Assembly: GCA_944323995.1 (NCBI GenBank)
Contig: CALUUN010000001.1
Coordinates: forward strand, 124,001-188,000
Direction: 5' to 3'
Length of the DNA stretch: 64,000 nt
Source of the DNA: Candidatus Gastranaerophilales bacterium
GTDB lineage: Bacteria > Cyanobacteriota > Vampirovibrionia > Gastranaerophilales > Gastranaerophilaceae
Shown here: piece by piece, positions 53,440-63,073 of the stretch
Position numbering within the stretch: position 1 is the stretch's first letter
How the letters are laid out: every line of letters begins with the position of its first letter
Program-made: the position numbers and the translations under genes
Notes under the pieces: model-generated
What the model was told of the DNA's origin: nothing
The model's database searches: none
What the model saw: only the letters and a program-made list of their open reading frames with translations

Positions 53440-54558
53440 TCAGCATCCGGTCAGTTTACCCATTACAACTCTTTTTTCGGCACCTGTGCAGGACGGAAGA
53501 TTATTCGGAATATTATACCATCTGCAATAACCCAGAAGCGCAAACGCCATTACTTCTTTAAAATTATTTGAAATTCCGTAATCTTCATGGGTTTTCAGTT
53601 TAATATGGCGCGGAAGATAAGACCTCAAAAATTTCATAAGCGCAGGGTTGTATGCACCGCCGCCGCCTATTATAACTTCTTCTATATCTGTATCTACAAA
53701 TCTTTCATAAGCCGAGGCAATCGTTTTTGCCGTAAGTGCCGTAACTGTTGCTATAATATCTTTCGGGTTTTCGGGCCCGAATTTAAGTGCATTTTCTATA
53801 TAAACAGGCGAAAAGTATTCCCGGCCGGTTGTTTTGGGAGGATTTTTAAAATAGTATTCATCCTGCATAAGACAATCAAGCCAGCTTTCGGAAACATTAC
53901 CCGATGCTGCAATCATACCGTCATTATCAAAAGGTTTGTTGAAAAATTTATTCATGCAGTAATCAATTATGATATTTCCCGGGCCGGTGTCAAATCCAAA
54001 GGTTTCTTTTTCTTTTGAAATAACCGTAACGTTTGAAATTCCGCCGATATTCTGGATTGCAAGATTGCGGCCCTTAAACCATTTTTCATCCGCAAAACAA
54101 ACCAATGGCGCTCCCTGCCCGCCTGCTGCAATATCTGCTTGTCTGAAGTCAGATATAACCGGACATCCGGTTTCTTTTGCAATAACAGCACTTTCGCCGA
54201 TTTGCAGCGTACTTTTTAAAGAAATTCCGTCAAGGCTTTCATCAAAAGGATAATGATAAACCGTCTGACCGTGGCTTGAAATAAAATCAGGCTTGCCGAA
54301 TTCCGATATCAAAACCTGACAGGCATCTGCAAAACACTTTCCGACAGCAAAATTCATCCGGCAAATATCTTTCACTGACGCTTCGCCTCTGAAAATTTGA
54401 AAAAGTTTTGCTCTTATATGTACAGGATATTTGTAATTAATCCCCGATATAAGCCGGCATGACAAATCAGGCATGACCTCGCACAAACCTGCATCAATAC
54501 TGTCGCACGAGGTTCCCGACATTAAAGCTATAACTCTTTTGGACTCAAGTTCTTCCAT
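53440..54558 (-). CDS. anmK: Anhydro-N-acetylmuramic acid kinase
   Basis: Recycles peptidoglycan anhMurNAc by cleavage and phosphorylation to MurNAc-6-P. VIALMSGTSCDSIDAGLCEV, ISSHGQTVYHYPF, VISDFRQADIAAGGQGAPLV, NIGGISNVTVI and GFDTGPGNIIIDY are all present, with the ATP-grasp of the actin-like fold. 372 aa from ATG 54558. TATTAT lies 6 nt upstream and no SD is visible, so it is probably leaderless. Confidence 0.93.
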   Translation of the reverse strand: MEELESKRVIALMSGTSCDSIDAGLCEVMPDLSCRLISGINYKYPVHIRAKLFQIFRGEASVKDICRMNFAVGKCFADACQVLISEFGKPDFISSHGQTVYHYPFDESLDGISLKSTLQIGESAVIAKETGCPVISDFRQADIAAGGQGAPLVCFADEKWFKGRNLAIQNIGGISNVTVISKEKETFGFDTGPGNIIIDYCMNKFFNKPFDNDGMIAASGNVSESWLDCLMQDEYYFKNPPKTTGREYFSPVYIENALKFGPENPKDIIATVTALTAKTIASAYERFVDTDIEEVIIGGGGAYNPALMKFLRSYLPRHIKLKTHEDYGISNNFKEVMAFALLGYCRWYNIPNNLPSCTGAEKRVVMGKLTGC

Positions 54559-54572
54559 ATCTGTATAATATA

Positions 54573-54601
54573 AAAAAGCTTGTAAATACACAAGCTTTTT
54601 A
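54573..54601. other. Hairpin at the anmK promoter
   Basis: AAAAAGCTTGT/ACAAGCTTTTT palindrome overlapping the anmK promoter (TTGTGT-N17-TATTAT on the minus strand). It could be an operator or, on the plus strand, a terminator-like fold. Confidence 0.4.
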
Positions 54602-54962
54602 AAACTATCCCTCTCCCAAAATTAAATTTTCCTTCCTAAATAATAATCCCTAATCAACGCTATCCCTCTTTTTCGCCATCACCTCTGTTTCTCATACTTT
54701 CAACTGTATATCCGGTAGCCGTTAAGCTGATGATATTAATGTAAAACTAAGTTACGGATTTGACAAGCAAAAAAAAATTATTAATTGTTTACAATTGACC
54801 ATGCCCCTATATTTTTTGCGGAAAAATTCAAGTTCTTAAATCTTAATGAAGAAAATTTAATGAAATTAAGTTAATTTTTGGCGTTTTTTTAGTTGACAAA
54901 GGAAAATTACGAAAAAATAAAAAAGCATGCCTTGGAACAAAAATTTGTAGTAAAATAAGAGT
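54602..54962. other. AT-rich intergenic gap
   Basis: About 360 bp between divergent anmK and the first WYL gene. I see no ORF of note and no RNA fold. A/T runs are frequent. A -10-like TAAAAT ends 6 nt before the WYL ATG. Confidence 0.5.
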
Positions 54963-55904
54963 ATGAAAGAATTTATGCAAAATGAAAAAGTGACATATAA
55001 TCTTATGTCATTTACGGCGTTTAAGTCGATGCTGTTGTTTTCGTATCTGCTTGAAGCCCCGCGCTCTTATGCGGAAATCCGCGACTATTTTGCACAGCAA
55101 AAATATCTAAAAGAAACTATTTCAATTGATACTCTGCGCGTGTACATCAACTCGCTTGAAAGATTAGGCTGCGAAATTGTACGCGGTAAAAAAGCCGAAG
55201 GCTCAAAATATAAACTTTTAAAACATCCTTTTACTCTGAAAATCAGCGATGAAAACGCAAAAAGTATTATAAAAGTGTTCAAAAGCATTTTAAAATCAAT
55301 TGAAATTGATGATTTACTCTCAATAACAAAATTTTTCGACAAAATAGCGAACGCAACCGAAAATCCGGAACTTAAAGAAACTCTTGAAAATATTTCACCG
55401 CTCAAAAAAATAGATCCGGAAATTTTAAAAATGCTGATTATTGCGTGCCGCAAAAATGATGAGATTTCAATCCTGTACCAATCACCGGCTTCGGGATTAA
55501 AGAATATTGATGTCTTACCGGAAAAACTCACCGTCACTAACGGAAAAGTCTATCTGTACGGTACAAGTCCTAACTACAGCAATACAGCAAGATTTCTTGT
55601 CAACAGGATAAAAGAAAAACCGGTGACCAAATTGCAAAAAACAATCAAACCCAAAGCCGATCCGGTTATCATAGGATGCGAATTGTACGACAAAACAATC
55701 CCGCTTCTTGAAAACGAAAAAATAATATCCGAAGATGAAAACAAATTAACCATAGAAATAACATCGGTTAATAAATTTACCGCACGTCAGAGAATCCTGT
55801 CATTGGGACGGGATTGCAAAGTATTGTATCCTCAATCTTTCAAGGAGGATATCATTTCGGCTTTGAACAAAATGAAGGAGAAATACATTGCAGAAGAAGT
55901 TTAA
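54963..55904 (+). CDS. WYL-domain transcriptional regulator (1)
   Basis: 313 aa. N-terminal winged helix (MSFTAFKSMLLFSYLLEAP...TLRVYINSLERLGCEIVRGKK) and a C-terminal WYL-like domain (ISILYQSPASGLKNIDVLPEKLTVTNGKVYLYG). WYL proteins sense nucleotides or other ligands and regulate DNA damage or defence genes. Leaderless start: TAAAAT then 6 nt then ATG. It overlaps a second, weaker paralogue by 17 nt, like the PafB-PafC pair of Actinobacteria. Confidence 0.75.
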   Translation: MKEFMQNEKVTYNLMSFTAFKSMLLFSYLLEAPRSYAEIRDYFAQQKYLKETISIDTLRVYINSLERLGCEIVRGKKAEGSKYKLLKHPFTLKISDENAKSIIKVFKSILKSIEIDDLLSITKFFDKIANATENPELKETLENISPLKKIDPEILKMLIIACRKNDEISILYQSPASGLKNIDVLPEKLTVTNGKVYLYGTSPNYSNTARFLVNRIKEKPVTKLQKTIKPKADPVIIGCELYDKTIPLLENEKIISEDENKLTIEITSVNKFTARQRILSLGRDCKVLYPQSFKEDIISALNKMKEKYIAEEV

Positions 55905-56805
55905 AGAAAAATATAACGAAGGCTGCATAAAAGTTTTCACTATAATTAAACTGCTTTACGAAGACAGAGCATACTATGACGATGTTATGGCAGTATTTAT
56001 GACCGAAGGCGATAAAGAAAAACAGCATGTCATGCTGAACAAATTCTTAAATACTCTGAAAATTTTCGGACTTAAAATTGTAAAAACCAACAACCAGTAT
56101 AAACTTTTAAACAATCCGTTTCCGGTACCGTTTGATTTTGACGACATAAAATCGGTAAACTGCTTTGAAAAATATTACAATGCACTGCCGGAAGGCAAAC
56201 TTAAAAACAGTCTGAAACTATTTCTTGACACCGTAAAGGAAAGATTTAACGATCAGGCAAACGAAATGCTTTTAACAATGGAATCTACCGATAAAGCAGA
56301 CTTTTCATTCTACTTTGCAGACAGGAGAGAACAAATCGACCGCTGCGAAAAAGTATGCCGCGACAGCTTTAAAATCAATTTGAAATATCTTGATAACAAT
56401 GAAGAAATTTCAGTATTTTGTATTCCCAAACAAATGATTTATGAAAACAAACAGGCACTTTTAAGGGTGTACAAAATCAGCGAATGCGAGATAGCCGATA
56501 TTCCGGTTCCAAAAATAACCGAGATAGAACAGCTTCCTACAATAAAAGCCGGTCTTGAGGTTCCTAAAGTCGTAACTTACAAAATAACCGGCAGACTTTC
56601 AAATGCATATATTTTGAAAGAGAATGAATATATGCGCGAACAGCTGCCTGACGGTTCTAAAATTATCGTGAATAAGGGTGAACCGACAGAACAGCTGTTG
56701 AAAAGGCTTTTGAGATACGATTATGACTGCACCGTTCTGGCTCCGAAAGAACTGAGAACAAAAATGATATCGCTTATAAACGATACGCTGAAAAATTACG
56801 CCTGA
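55888..56805 (+). CDS. WYL-domain transcriptional regulator (2)
   Basis: 305 aa, TTG start with AAGGAG 7 nt upstream (the SD lies inside the end of the first gene). It has the same layout as the previous protein: N-terminal winged-helix-like KVFTIIKLLYEDRAYYDDVMAVF, and a diverged WYL-like half (ISVFCIPKQMIYENKQALLRVYKIS). The pair probably forms a heteromeric regulator. Target genes unknown; dnaE lies directly downstream. Confidence 0.7.
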   Translation: MQKKFKEKYNEGCIKVFTIIKLLYEDRAYYDDVMAVFMTEGDKEKQHVMLNKFLNTLKIFGLKIVKTNNQYKLLNNPFPVPFDFDDIKSVNCFEKYYNALPEGKLKNSLKLFLDTVKERFNDQANEMLLTMESTDKADFSFYFADRREQIDRCEKVCRDSFKINLKYLDNNEEISVFCIPKQMIYENKQALLRVYKISECEIADIPVPKITEIEQLPTIKAGLEVPKVVTYKITGRLSNAYILKENEYMREQLPDGSKIIVNKGEPTEQLLKRLLRYDYDCTVLAPKELRTKMISLINDTLKNYA

Positions 56806-56859
56806 AATTTTTTTTAACATTAAAAGTAATTTGAAATCTTGTGTGCTAACATAGAATAT

Positions 56860-59800
56860 ATGAACAGACCTTACGTACCGTTACACCTGCACAGTGAATA
56901 TTCCTTATTGGACGGGGCAATAAGGGTCAAAGAGTTGTGCGAATTTGCAAAAGAAAACAACATGCCGGCAGTTGCAATAACAGATCACGGTGTGATGTAT
57001 TCCGCGATAGAGTTTTACCGCGTTGCAAAGGAAACCGGTATTAAAGCGCTTATAGGCTGTGAATTTTACGTCCATGACGGTGATATTCATGAAAAAAATG
57101 CCTCGCATAATCCTTTGTATCACCTTGTTTTAATTGCAAAAGATAAAACAGGTTATATGAACCTTGTAAAACTGGTTTCTATCGCGCACTGCGAAGGCAT
57201 GTATTATAAACCCAGAATAAATTTTGAACTTCTGGAAAAATATCATGACGGTTTAATTTGCAGTTCCGCCTGCCTCGGCGGTGAAGTGCTGCAGAACCTT
57301 CTGAATAAAAATTACGAAGGCGCAAAAGAAGCTGCAAAAAAATATAAAGACCTGTTCGGCGAAGATTATTATATTGAGCTTCAGGATCACGGACTTGAAG
57401 AACAAAAAAGAACAAATCCTGATTTGATAAAAATCGCAAAAGAGCTTGATATAAAAATGATTATTACAAACGACTCTCATTATCTGCGAAAAGAAGATGC
57501 CGACTGGCATGACACGCTTTTATGCCTGCAGACAAACGCATTAAAAGATGACCCGAACCGGTTCCATTTTCCGAATAACGAATTTTACGTAAAAACGCCC
57601 GACGAACTCCGCGACGCTTTCAGATGGCTTGACAGCGAAACTTTTGACCAGTGTATACAAAACACTGTTGATATAGCCGAACAGTGCCACCTGACGCTTC
57701 TGGGCGAAAAAAGTCCTCTGCCGTATTACGAAGTTCCCAAAGGACACACCGCAGAAAGTTATCTTGATTTAAAAGTACACGAAGGCTTAAAAGCCAGATA
57801 CGGAGATATTCCTCCCGAAATTGAAAAACGTGTAAAATACGAACTCGGAATTATTGAGCAGATGGGATTTTCCGCCTACTTTTTAATCACATGGGATTTT
57901 ATACACTTTGCAAAAACGCACGATATTCCGGTAGGCCCCGGCAGAGGCTCTGCTGCAGGATCAGTTGTCGCCTACGCACTCGGAATTACAGACCTTGACC
58001 CGATTGAACATCACCTGTTGTTTGAAAGATTCTTAAACCCCGAACGATACAGCATGCCTGATGTCGATATCGACTTTTGTATTGAGCGCCGCGGCGAAGT
58101 AATAGATTACGTAACACAAAAATACGGAGCGGATAAAGTCTGCCAGATTATCACATTCGGAACTTATGCCGCAAAAGCCGCAATGAAAGGTGTTGCAAGA
58201 GTATTTAACATTCCGTTTGCAAGAAGTAATTATCTTTCATCTTTAATTCCCGCAGAACCCAAAGCCAAAATTGAAGATGCACTGAAACCGGGAATGGAAC
58301 TGAAAAAACTCTATGATGAAGATCCTGAAGTCAAAAAACTTGTGGATATGGCAAAAGCCATTGAAGGGATTAAAAATAACGTGGGCACCCACGCCGCAGG
58401 TGTTATCATTTCTCACAAACCGCTCAACGAAATTGTTCCGGTACAACCCTCAAAAGACGGTATTATAGTAACCGAATATCCTATGGCTGACCTTGAAAAA
58501 CTCGGGCTTTTGAAAATGGACTTTCTTGGATTGAGAAACTTAACAATGATTTCCAAGACCATGAAACTTATAAAACAACGCCGCGGCATAGAATTTGATA
58601 TAAATAAAATTCCTCTTGATGACAAAGAAACATACGAAATGCTTGAATCAGGCGACACTGACGGTGTCTTTCAGCTTGAATCAACAGGGATGAAAAAACT
58701 TGTAAAAGATTTAAAGCCTGACGTATTTGAAGATTTGGGCGCTCTTGTTGCACTGTTCCGTCCGGGCCCGCTTGAATCCGGCATGGTTCAGGATTTCGTT
58801 GAAAGAAAACACGGAAGGCAAAAAATCAGTTACGCACACCCGCTTTTGGAACCCGTATTAAAAGATACCTACGGCACAATCGTTTATCAGGAACAGATTA
58901 TGCAGGTGTTTCAGGTGCTGGCGGATTATACCCTCGGTCAGGCAGACATGGTTCGCCGTATGATGGGTAAGAAAAAGCTGGATGAAATGGCGCAGCAAAA
59001 AGGCAAGTTTATAGAAGGTGCCGCAAGACACGGGATGAGTGCAAAAGATGCCGCTGCCTTGTTTGAACAAATTGAAAAGTTTGCGTCTTACTGTTTTAAC
59101 AGATCGCATTCGGCTGCTTACGCTTTTGTAGCTTATCAGACAGCATATTTAAAATGCCATTATAAAGTGGAATATCTTTCATGTCTTTTATCAAGCGTTT
59201 CAAGCGATCAGGATAAAACACAGCTTTATATAGAAGAAGCACAGAAAAACGGAATAAAAGTAATGCCGCCCGATATAAACAAATCGTACGCGGAATTTGC
59301 GCCTGACGGAAATAATATCAGATTCGGGCTTGCATCAATAAAGCAGGTCGGCGAAGTTGTTGTTGAGGCTATTATAAAAGAACGCGAAGCAAACGGCGAA
59401 TATAAATCAATATATGATTTTTGCAAACGCGTTGATCCCAAATGCACAAATAAGCGTGTAATGGAAGGATTAATTAAATCCGGTGCATTTTCAAATATTG
59501 AAAAAAGCAGAAAACAGCTTCTTGAAAATCTTGAATACATAGTTTCAACCGCAAACAAAGAAGCTCAAGCCAAAGAACTCGGGCAGGTAAGTCTTTTTGC
59601 GGGCCTGCAGGACAGTGAAGATTTTGCTGGAACAAAATTCCAACTGTCAGGAAGCGATGAAGAATTTGACCAGCGCCAGCTGCAAAATTTTGAAAAAGAA
59701 TTTTTGGGATTTTACGTAACAAGCCATCCGCTTTCAACAATCCGCGACAAGCTGCCGTTTTTGATGACGCATAAAATTACCGAGATTGCGGGACTTCCGA

Positions 59801-60327
59801 ATGACAAAGTGGTAACAATATGCGGCTTGATAACAACCGCCCGGCAAATCCCGACAAAAAAAGATCCGACAAAATTCATAAAATTTGTAACGGTAGAAGA
59901 TTTAACAGGAAAAATTGAAGTGGTGTGCTTCAATAACAAACTTGCGGACTTCGGAACATTTTTAGAACCCGAACAGCGCGTAATAATTTCCGGCAAAGTA
60001 AGCAAACGCAGCGAAGAAGAAGCCGCATCAATAATAGTGGATTCGGTAAAACCCGTTGATAATTCAAACATATTTACAATTGAAATAAAAGACGAACTTA
60101 AATATGAAGAATTAATTCTCCTCAAACAGATACTATGCGCTTACGCCGGTTCTGATCCCGTAATATTAAAGCTAAAAGACGAAAATTCCGAAGTCAAAGT
60201 TCTGACAGCCTCAATGTTCTGGGTGGATTCTTGTAACGACCTTGTAAATAAAATAGAACAAAAATTCAAAGACAGAATTACGGTTAACGTAAAATCTCTT
60301 GATAACACGGAAGAAAAGGCTGCATAA
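56860..60327 (+). CDS. dnaE: DNA polymerase III subunit alpha
   Basis: Replicative polymerase catalytic subunit. N-terminal PHP domain (PLHLHSEYSLLDGAIRVKEL, AITDHGVMYSAIEFY, ITNDSHYLRKEDADWHD), the polymerase core with PGRGSAAGSVVAYALGI and PDVDIDFCIERRGEVIDYV (catalytic Asp), tandem HhH, and an OB-fold (VVTICGLITTARQIPTKKD). 1155 aa from ATG 56860 is typical of DnaE1. Extended -10 (TGCTAACAT) lies 7 nt before the ATG and no SD is seen. TTG 56839 in frame precedes the -10. Confidence 0.96.
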   Translation: MNRPYVPLHLHSEYSLLDGAIRVKELCEFAKENNMPAVAITDHGVMYSAIEFYRVAKETGIKALIGCEFYVHDGDIHEKNASHNPLYHLVLIAKDKTGYMNLVKLVSIAHCEGMYYKPRINFELLEKYHDGLICSSACLGGEVLQNLLNKNYEGAKEAAKKYKDLFGEDYYIELQDHGLEEQKRTNPDLIKIAKELDIKMIITNDSHYLRKEDADWHDTLLCLQTNALKDDPNRFHFPNNEFYVKTPDELRDAFRWLDSETFDQCIQNTVDIAEQCHLTLLGEKSPLPYYEVPKGHTAESYLDLKVHEGLKARYGDIPPEIEKRVKYELGIIEQMGFSAYFLITWDFIHFAKTHDIPVGPGRGSAAGSVVAYALGITDLDPIEHHLLFERFLNPERYSMPDVDIDFCIERRGEVIDYVTQKYGADKVCQIITFGTYAAKAAMKGVARVFNIPFARSNYLSSLIPAEPKAKIEDALKPGMELKKLYDEDPEVKKLVDMAKAIEGIKNNVGTHAAGVIISHKPLNEIVPVQPSKDGIIVTEYPMADLEKLGLLKMDFLGLRNLTMISKTMKLIKQRRGIEFDINKIPLDDKETYEMLESGDTDGVFQLESTGMKKLVKDLKPDVFEDLGALVALFRPGPLESGMVQDFVERKHGRQKISYAHPLLEPVLKDTYGTIVYQEQIMQVFQVLADYTLGQADMVRRMMGKKKLDEMAQQKGKFIEGAARHGMSAKDAAALFEQIEKFASYCFNRSHSAAYAFVAYQTAYLKCHYKVEYLSCLLSSVSSDQDKTQLYIEEAQKNGIKVMPPDINKSYAEFAPDGNNIRFGLASIKQVGEVVVEAIIKEREANGEYKSIYDFCKRVDPKCTNKRVMEGLIKSGAFSNIEKSRKQLLENLEYIVSTANKEAQAKELGQVSLFAGLQDSEDFAGTKFQLSGSDEEFDQRQLQNFEKEFLGFYVTSHPLSTIRDKLPFLMTHKITEIAGLPNDKVVTICGLITTARQIPTKKDPTKFIKFVTVEDLTGKIEVVCFNNKLADFGTFLEPEQRVIISGKVSKRSEEEAASIIVDSVKPVDNSNIFTIEIKDELKYEELILLKQILCAYAGSDPVILKLKDENSEVKVLTASMFWVDSCNDLVNKIEQKFKDRITVNVKSLDNTEEKAA

Positions 60328-60335
60328 AAAAACAC

Positions 60336-60363
60336 TTGCAAAAAAAAATTGCTCATGTATAAT
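60336..60363 (+). promoter_or_regulatory. Promoter of tRNA-Gly
   Basis: TTGCAA, 16-nt spacer, TATAAT (60358-60363), 18 nt before the tRNA. Confidence 0.75.
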
Positions 60364-60381
60364 AAGAATACGGCAGAAAAT

Positions 60382-60453
60382 GCGGGGGTAATTCAGTGGT
60401 AGAATGCTTCCTTGCCAAGGAAGATGTCGCGAGTTCGAGCCTCGTCTCCCGCT
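60382..60453 (+). tRNA. tRNA-Gly(GCC)
   Basis: 72 nt: acceptor GCGGGGG/CTCCCGC, D-stem ATTC/GAAT, anticodon stem CTTCC/GGAAG with loop TTGCCAA (GCC), T-arm GCGAG-TTCGAGC-CTCGT, discriminator T. Its 3' end is partly repeated about 185 bp downstream. Confidence 0.95.
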
Positions 60454-60491
60454 AATTAAAAAGACCCACCTTATGGTGGGTCTTTTTAATT
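60454..60491. terminator. Terminator after tRNA-Gly
   Basis: Perfect inverted repeat with AAGACCCACC/GGTGGGTCTT core, TTAT loop and T-run. Confidence 0.85.
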
Positions 60492-60500
60492 AGCTGAGAT
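60464..60500 (+). repeat. 37-bp direct repeat, copy 1
   Basis: Exact copy of 60642-60678. Covers the second part of the tRNA-Gly terminator plus TTAGCTGAGAT. Confidence 0.85.
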
Positions 60501-60641
60501 AATGGATTGACGAAGCCTTTTTGCGAGTTGCGCGAGGGAGCTGAGGCTGGAGCGCTTTTGCGTTTGTGATGAAATCACATTAGCAAAACGCGGAATGCCG
60601 TTACTCGCGACCGAGCAAGACACGAGCCTCGTCTTCTGTTA
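60501..60641. other. GC-rich insert between direct repeats
   Basis: About 140 bp, visibly richer in GC than its surroundings, no ORF. Contains an imperfect hairpin (GCGTTTGTGATGAAATCAC...GCAAAACGC) and, near 60622, CGAGCCTCGTCT, which matches the tRNA-Gly 3' end. Confidence 0.5.
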
Positions 60642-60678
60642 ACCCACCTTATGGTGGGTCTTTTTAATTAGCTGAGAT
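60642..60678 (+). repeat. 37-bp direct repeat, copy 2
   Basis: Second copy of the tRNA-Gly terminator region, preceded by the tRNA-like CGAGCCTCGTCTTCTGTT. It may be an attachment-site duplicate. Confidence 0.85.
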
Positions 60679-60751
60679 GAAAATTACCATCCTAAATATT
60701 TAACAAATTTTACAAAAAGACATATTAAAAAAAATATTATAGAATAAAGAA

Positions 60752-62476
60752 ATGGAAGAATTGAAAAAGCGGTTATATAAAATTTTGTTAATTTTGCTTG
60801 CCGTGTTGGTTATAATTTTCGCAGTTTTGCAGGCAAGCGGGAATTTATATATATTTTTATCAACAACACCGGATAATAACACTGCAGCCTTTAAATATAC
60901 CGCAAAAATTTCAAAAGACATAAACAACATTTTTGAAAATTCAATAAAGGGCCTCCGCAAATATTTTCCTGACGCAAAATTAATATACACAAACGCATAC
61001 GGCTCCGGATTTTTAAAAAACAACCTGACAGCAGGTGATTTTGACTACAGTGCCGGAATTTATACCGGCGAATTTCAATATACGGGAAATAACAGTGCGG
61101 AAATTGCAAAACAAATTATAAAAATGTCCGAACTTCATCAGGCAAGCCTTTACAGCAGCTTGCAGAATTCGGGATTTTATATCGCACACTTGCCGCGACC
61201 GGAAATCAAAAACCGCAGAACAGATTCTGACATAGACTTTATTCAAATGTCGCTTAAAAATACCCTTTCCGGCCGCCCGTACAAAATAAAAACAAAAAAC
61301 GGGATTTTTATAATGGATGCCGATGAAATTATGCTGCCTGACTATGATTATATAAAATTATACAGCAGGGATGTTTCTTACGGAAAGACTTACCGCAAAA
61401 TAATGCGCGAAATCTCAATTTCTGTATACTACAGTTTTGATTTAATAAATCAAGGCAAAAAAACAAGAATAACTATGCTTCCAGAGACATCACTGGGCAA
61501 AAGGCTTTACAAACCGCAGGACAGATATTTTGTGCAGAATGTCTACACGGGTTCCGGTTCCTTAAAATACCTGATTAACACAATGGGACAAATGAACAAA
61601 AAAAATTATTTTGATACACGTATGATAAATTACTTTCAGCACTTTACACTAAATGAATATGGAAACAGCCGGCTTTCGATAAGTCCTGTAAAAGCCGCAA
61701 AAAGGCTTTTGCAATGCACCGGACTTCTGCGCCCGATTTTGCCGGACAAAGCCGCAAAAGAAATAACATCAAAAGTTCATAAAGCACTTTCAAATCCTAC
61801 AGTTGCGCTGATTAACGACTATTACAACGCCAACGGAATCTTATACGATATTACGCAGCATGACCTGCTTTATGAGAGCATGAAAAAAGAGAAAGAAATT
61901 TCAAGACTGCTGAACGATATGGAAAAAATTCTCACCGAAATGATTAACGACAGAAATTTTACATACGCTGAACTAAAACCCCTTTTTAATTATCAAAAAG
62001 CGATAAACAACGAAGAAAATCTTAAACAGTATATTCATAAGCACTTTAAAGAAACCGACGACTACCTTAAACTTCTAATGTACAAAAAAATGCCCGAGGG
62101 CAAAAACTTTAACGGCTACATGCTTTATTTAAACAAAATCCTTGAAACAGCGGGTATATACAATATAAAAATGTACAATGACCGTCCGCATCACGTCTAT
62201 GTATTCAAAGATAATCTGCCGGCAAAAATAAACATAAACGCCCTGACAAAAATGAACAACATATATTTCACCAACATGTTTGATAAAGACACTGAAATTG
62301 AATATATGGAAGCAAAAGATTTTTACGGCAATACAAAAGATTTGGGCTACATCTGGCTTCGCCATAATCCGAATAAACTTGAAGATGATATATTTAACGA
62401 AATCAAAAAACTTATGCAAAAAGACAAATACAGATTTCACCTGAGAATATACACAGGCAAGATGAAAAACTCTTGA
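60752..62476 (+). CDS. Large membrane-anchored protein of unknown function
   Basis: 574 aa with one N-terminal TM helix (KILLILLAVLVIIFAVLQASG) and a long extracytoplasmic alpha/beta region rich in Tyr, Asn and Lys. Motif-like stretches include SGRPYKIKTKNGIFIMDADEI and TKDLGYIWLRHNP. There is no obvious enzyme motif or repeat. The gene starts in the AT-rich zone after the tRNA-Gly direct repeat and ends next to the tRNA-Thr promoter. No family recognised; a species- or group-specific envelope protein. Confidence 0.6.
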   Translation: MEELKKRLYKILLILLAVLVIIFAVLQASGNLYIFLSTTPDNNTAAFKYTAKISKDINNIFENSIKGLRKYFPDAKLIYTNAYGSGFLKNNLTAGDFDYSAGIYTGEFQYTGNNSAEIAKQIIKMSELHQASLYSSLQNSGFYIAHLPRPEIKNRRTDSDIDFIQMSLKNTLSGRPYKIKTKNGIFIMDADEIMLPDYDYIKLYSRDVSYGKTYRKIMREISISVYYSFDLINQGKKTRITMLPETSLGKRLYKPQDRYFVQNVYTGSGSLKYLINTMGQMNKKNYFDTRMINYFQHFTLNEYGNSRLSISPVKAAKRLLQCTGLLRPILPDKAAKEITSKVHKALSNPTVALINDYYNANGILYDITQHDLLYESMKKEKEISRLLNDMEKILTEMINDRNFTYAELKPLFNYQKAINNEENLKQYIHKHFKETDDYLKLLMYKKMPEGKNFNGYMLYLNKILETAGIYNIKMYNDRPHHVYVFKDNLPAKININALTKMNNIYFTNMFDKDTEIEYMEAKDFYGNTKDLGYIWLRHNPNKLEDDIFNEIKKLMQKDKYRFHLRIYTGKMKNS

Positions 62477-62501
62477 CATTAAGTTTTTTTCTTAATAGAA
62501 T
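62473..62501 (+). promoter_or_regulatory. Promoter of the tRNA-Thr/Thr/Tyr cluster
   Basis: TTGACA (62473-62478), 17-nt spacer, TAGAAT (62496-62501). It overlaps the end of the preceding gene. Confidence 0.8.
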
Positions 62502-62513
62502 AAGACATGTGAC

Positions 62514-62585
62514 GCCGGCATAGCTCAACGGTAGAGCAACGGTTTTGTAAACCGTAGGTTGTAGGTTCGATTCCTATTGCCGGCT
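62514..62585 (+). tRNA. tRNA-Thr(TGT)
   Basis: 72 nt: acceptor GCCGGCA/TGCCGGC, D-stem GCTC/GAGC, anticodon stem ACGGT/ACCGT with loop TTTGTAA (TGT), T-arm with TTCGATT loop, discriminator T. Confidence 0.95.
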
Positions 62586-62605
62586 GTTTGCCTAGATGAG
62601 CAAAA

Positions 62606-62677
<72 letters not shown>

Positions 62678-62694
62678 ATTTTTGAAAATTTAAT

Positions 62695-62780
<86 letters not shown>

Positions 62781-62811
62781 TACTTCTCCTTGAATGTATG
62801 CAAAAATTGTT

Positions 62812-62840
62812 AAAATCGGATATTTATATCCGATTTTTTA
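62812..62840 (+). terminator. Terminator of the tRNA cluster
   Basis: AAATCGGATAT/ATATCCGATTT stem with T-run. Confidence 0.85.
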
Positions 62841-63039
62841 TTTAGTAATCTATATTTTAATGTCCAATCTGTTGTTACTACAATAATCTGTCGGTTGGGC
62901 ATACTTGAATTGTCACCTAAAAACAGTAATCAACAGGACGAATTTAACTTTTGTCCGCTTTAATTCTTCCAAAAAATGTATTTACTCCTTTTGGAAGTAT
63001 TATAAAACAAAACAAGATATCAAACAACAGATTTATAAT
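62841..63039. other. Intergenic gap
   Basis: About 200 bp with no gene. A 9-bp inverted repeat CTTCCAAAA/TTTTGGAAG (62966-62997) has no clear role. Confidence 0.45.
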
Positions 63040-63067
63040 TTGCGATAAACCCCGTTCGCAGTATAAT
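63040..63067 (+). promoter_or_regulatory. Leaderless promoter of the MmcQ/YjbR gene
   Basis: TTGCGA (63040-63045), 16-nt spacer, TATAAT (63062-63067); the ATG follows 6 nt later. Confidence 0.75.
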
Positions 63068-63073
63068 AAATGT

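Noticed and set aside
62951-63073. Extended N-terminus of the YjbR protein
   Set aside because: It would be transcribed upstream of a clear TATAAT, and the family begins at MNKSELIK.
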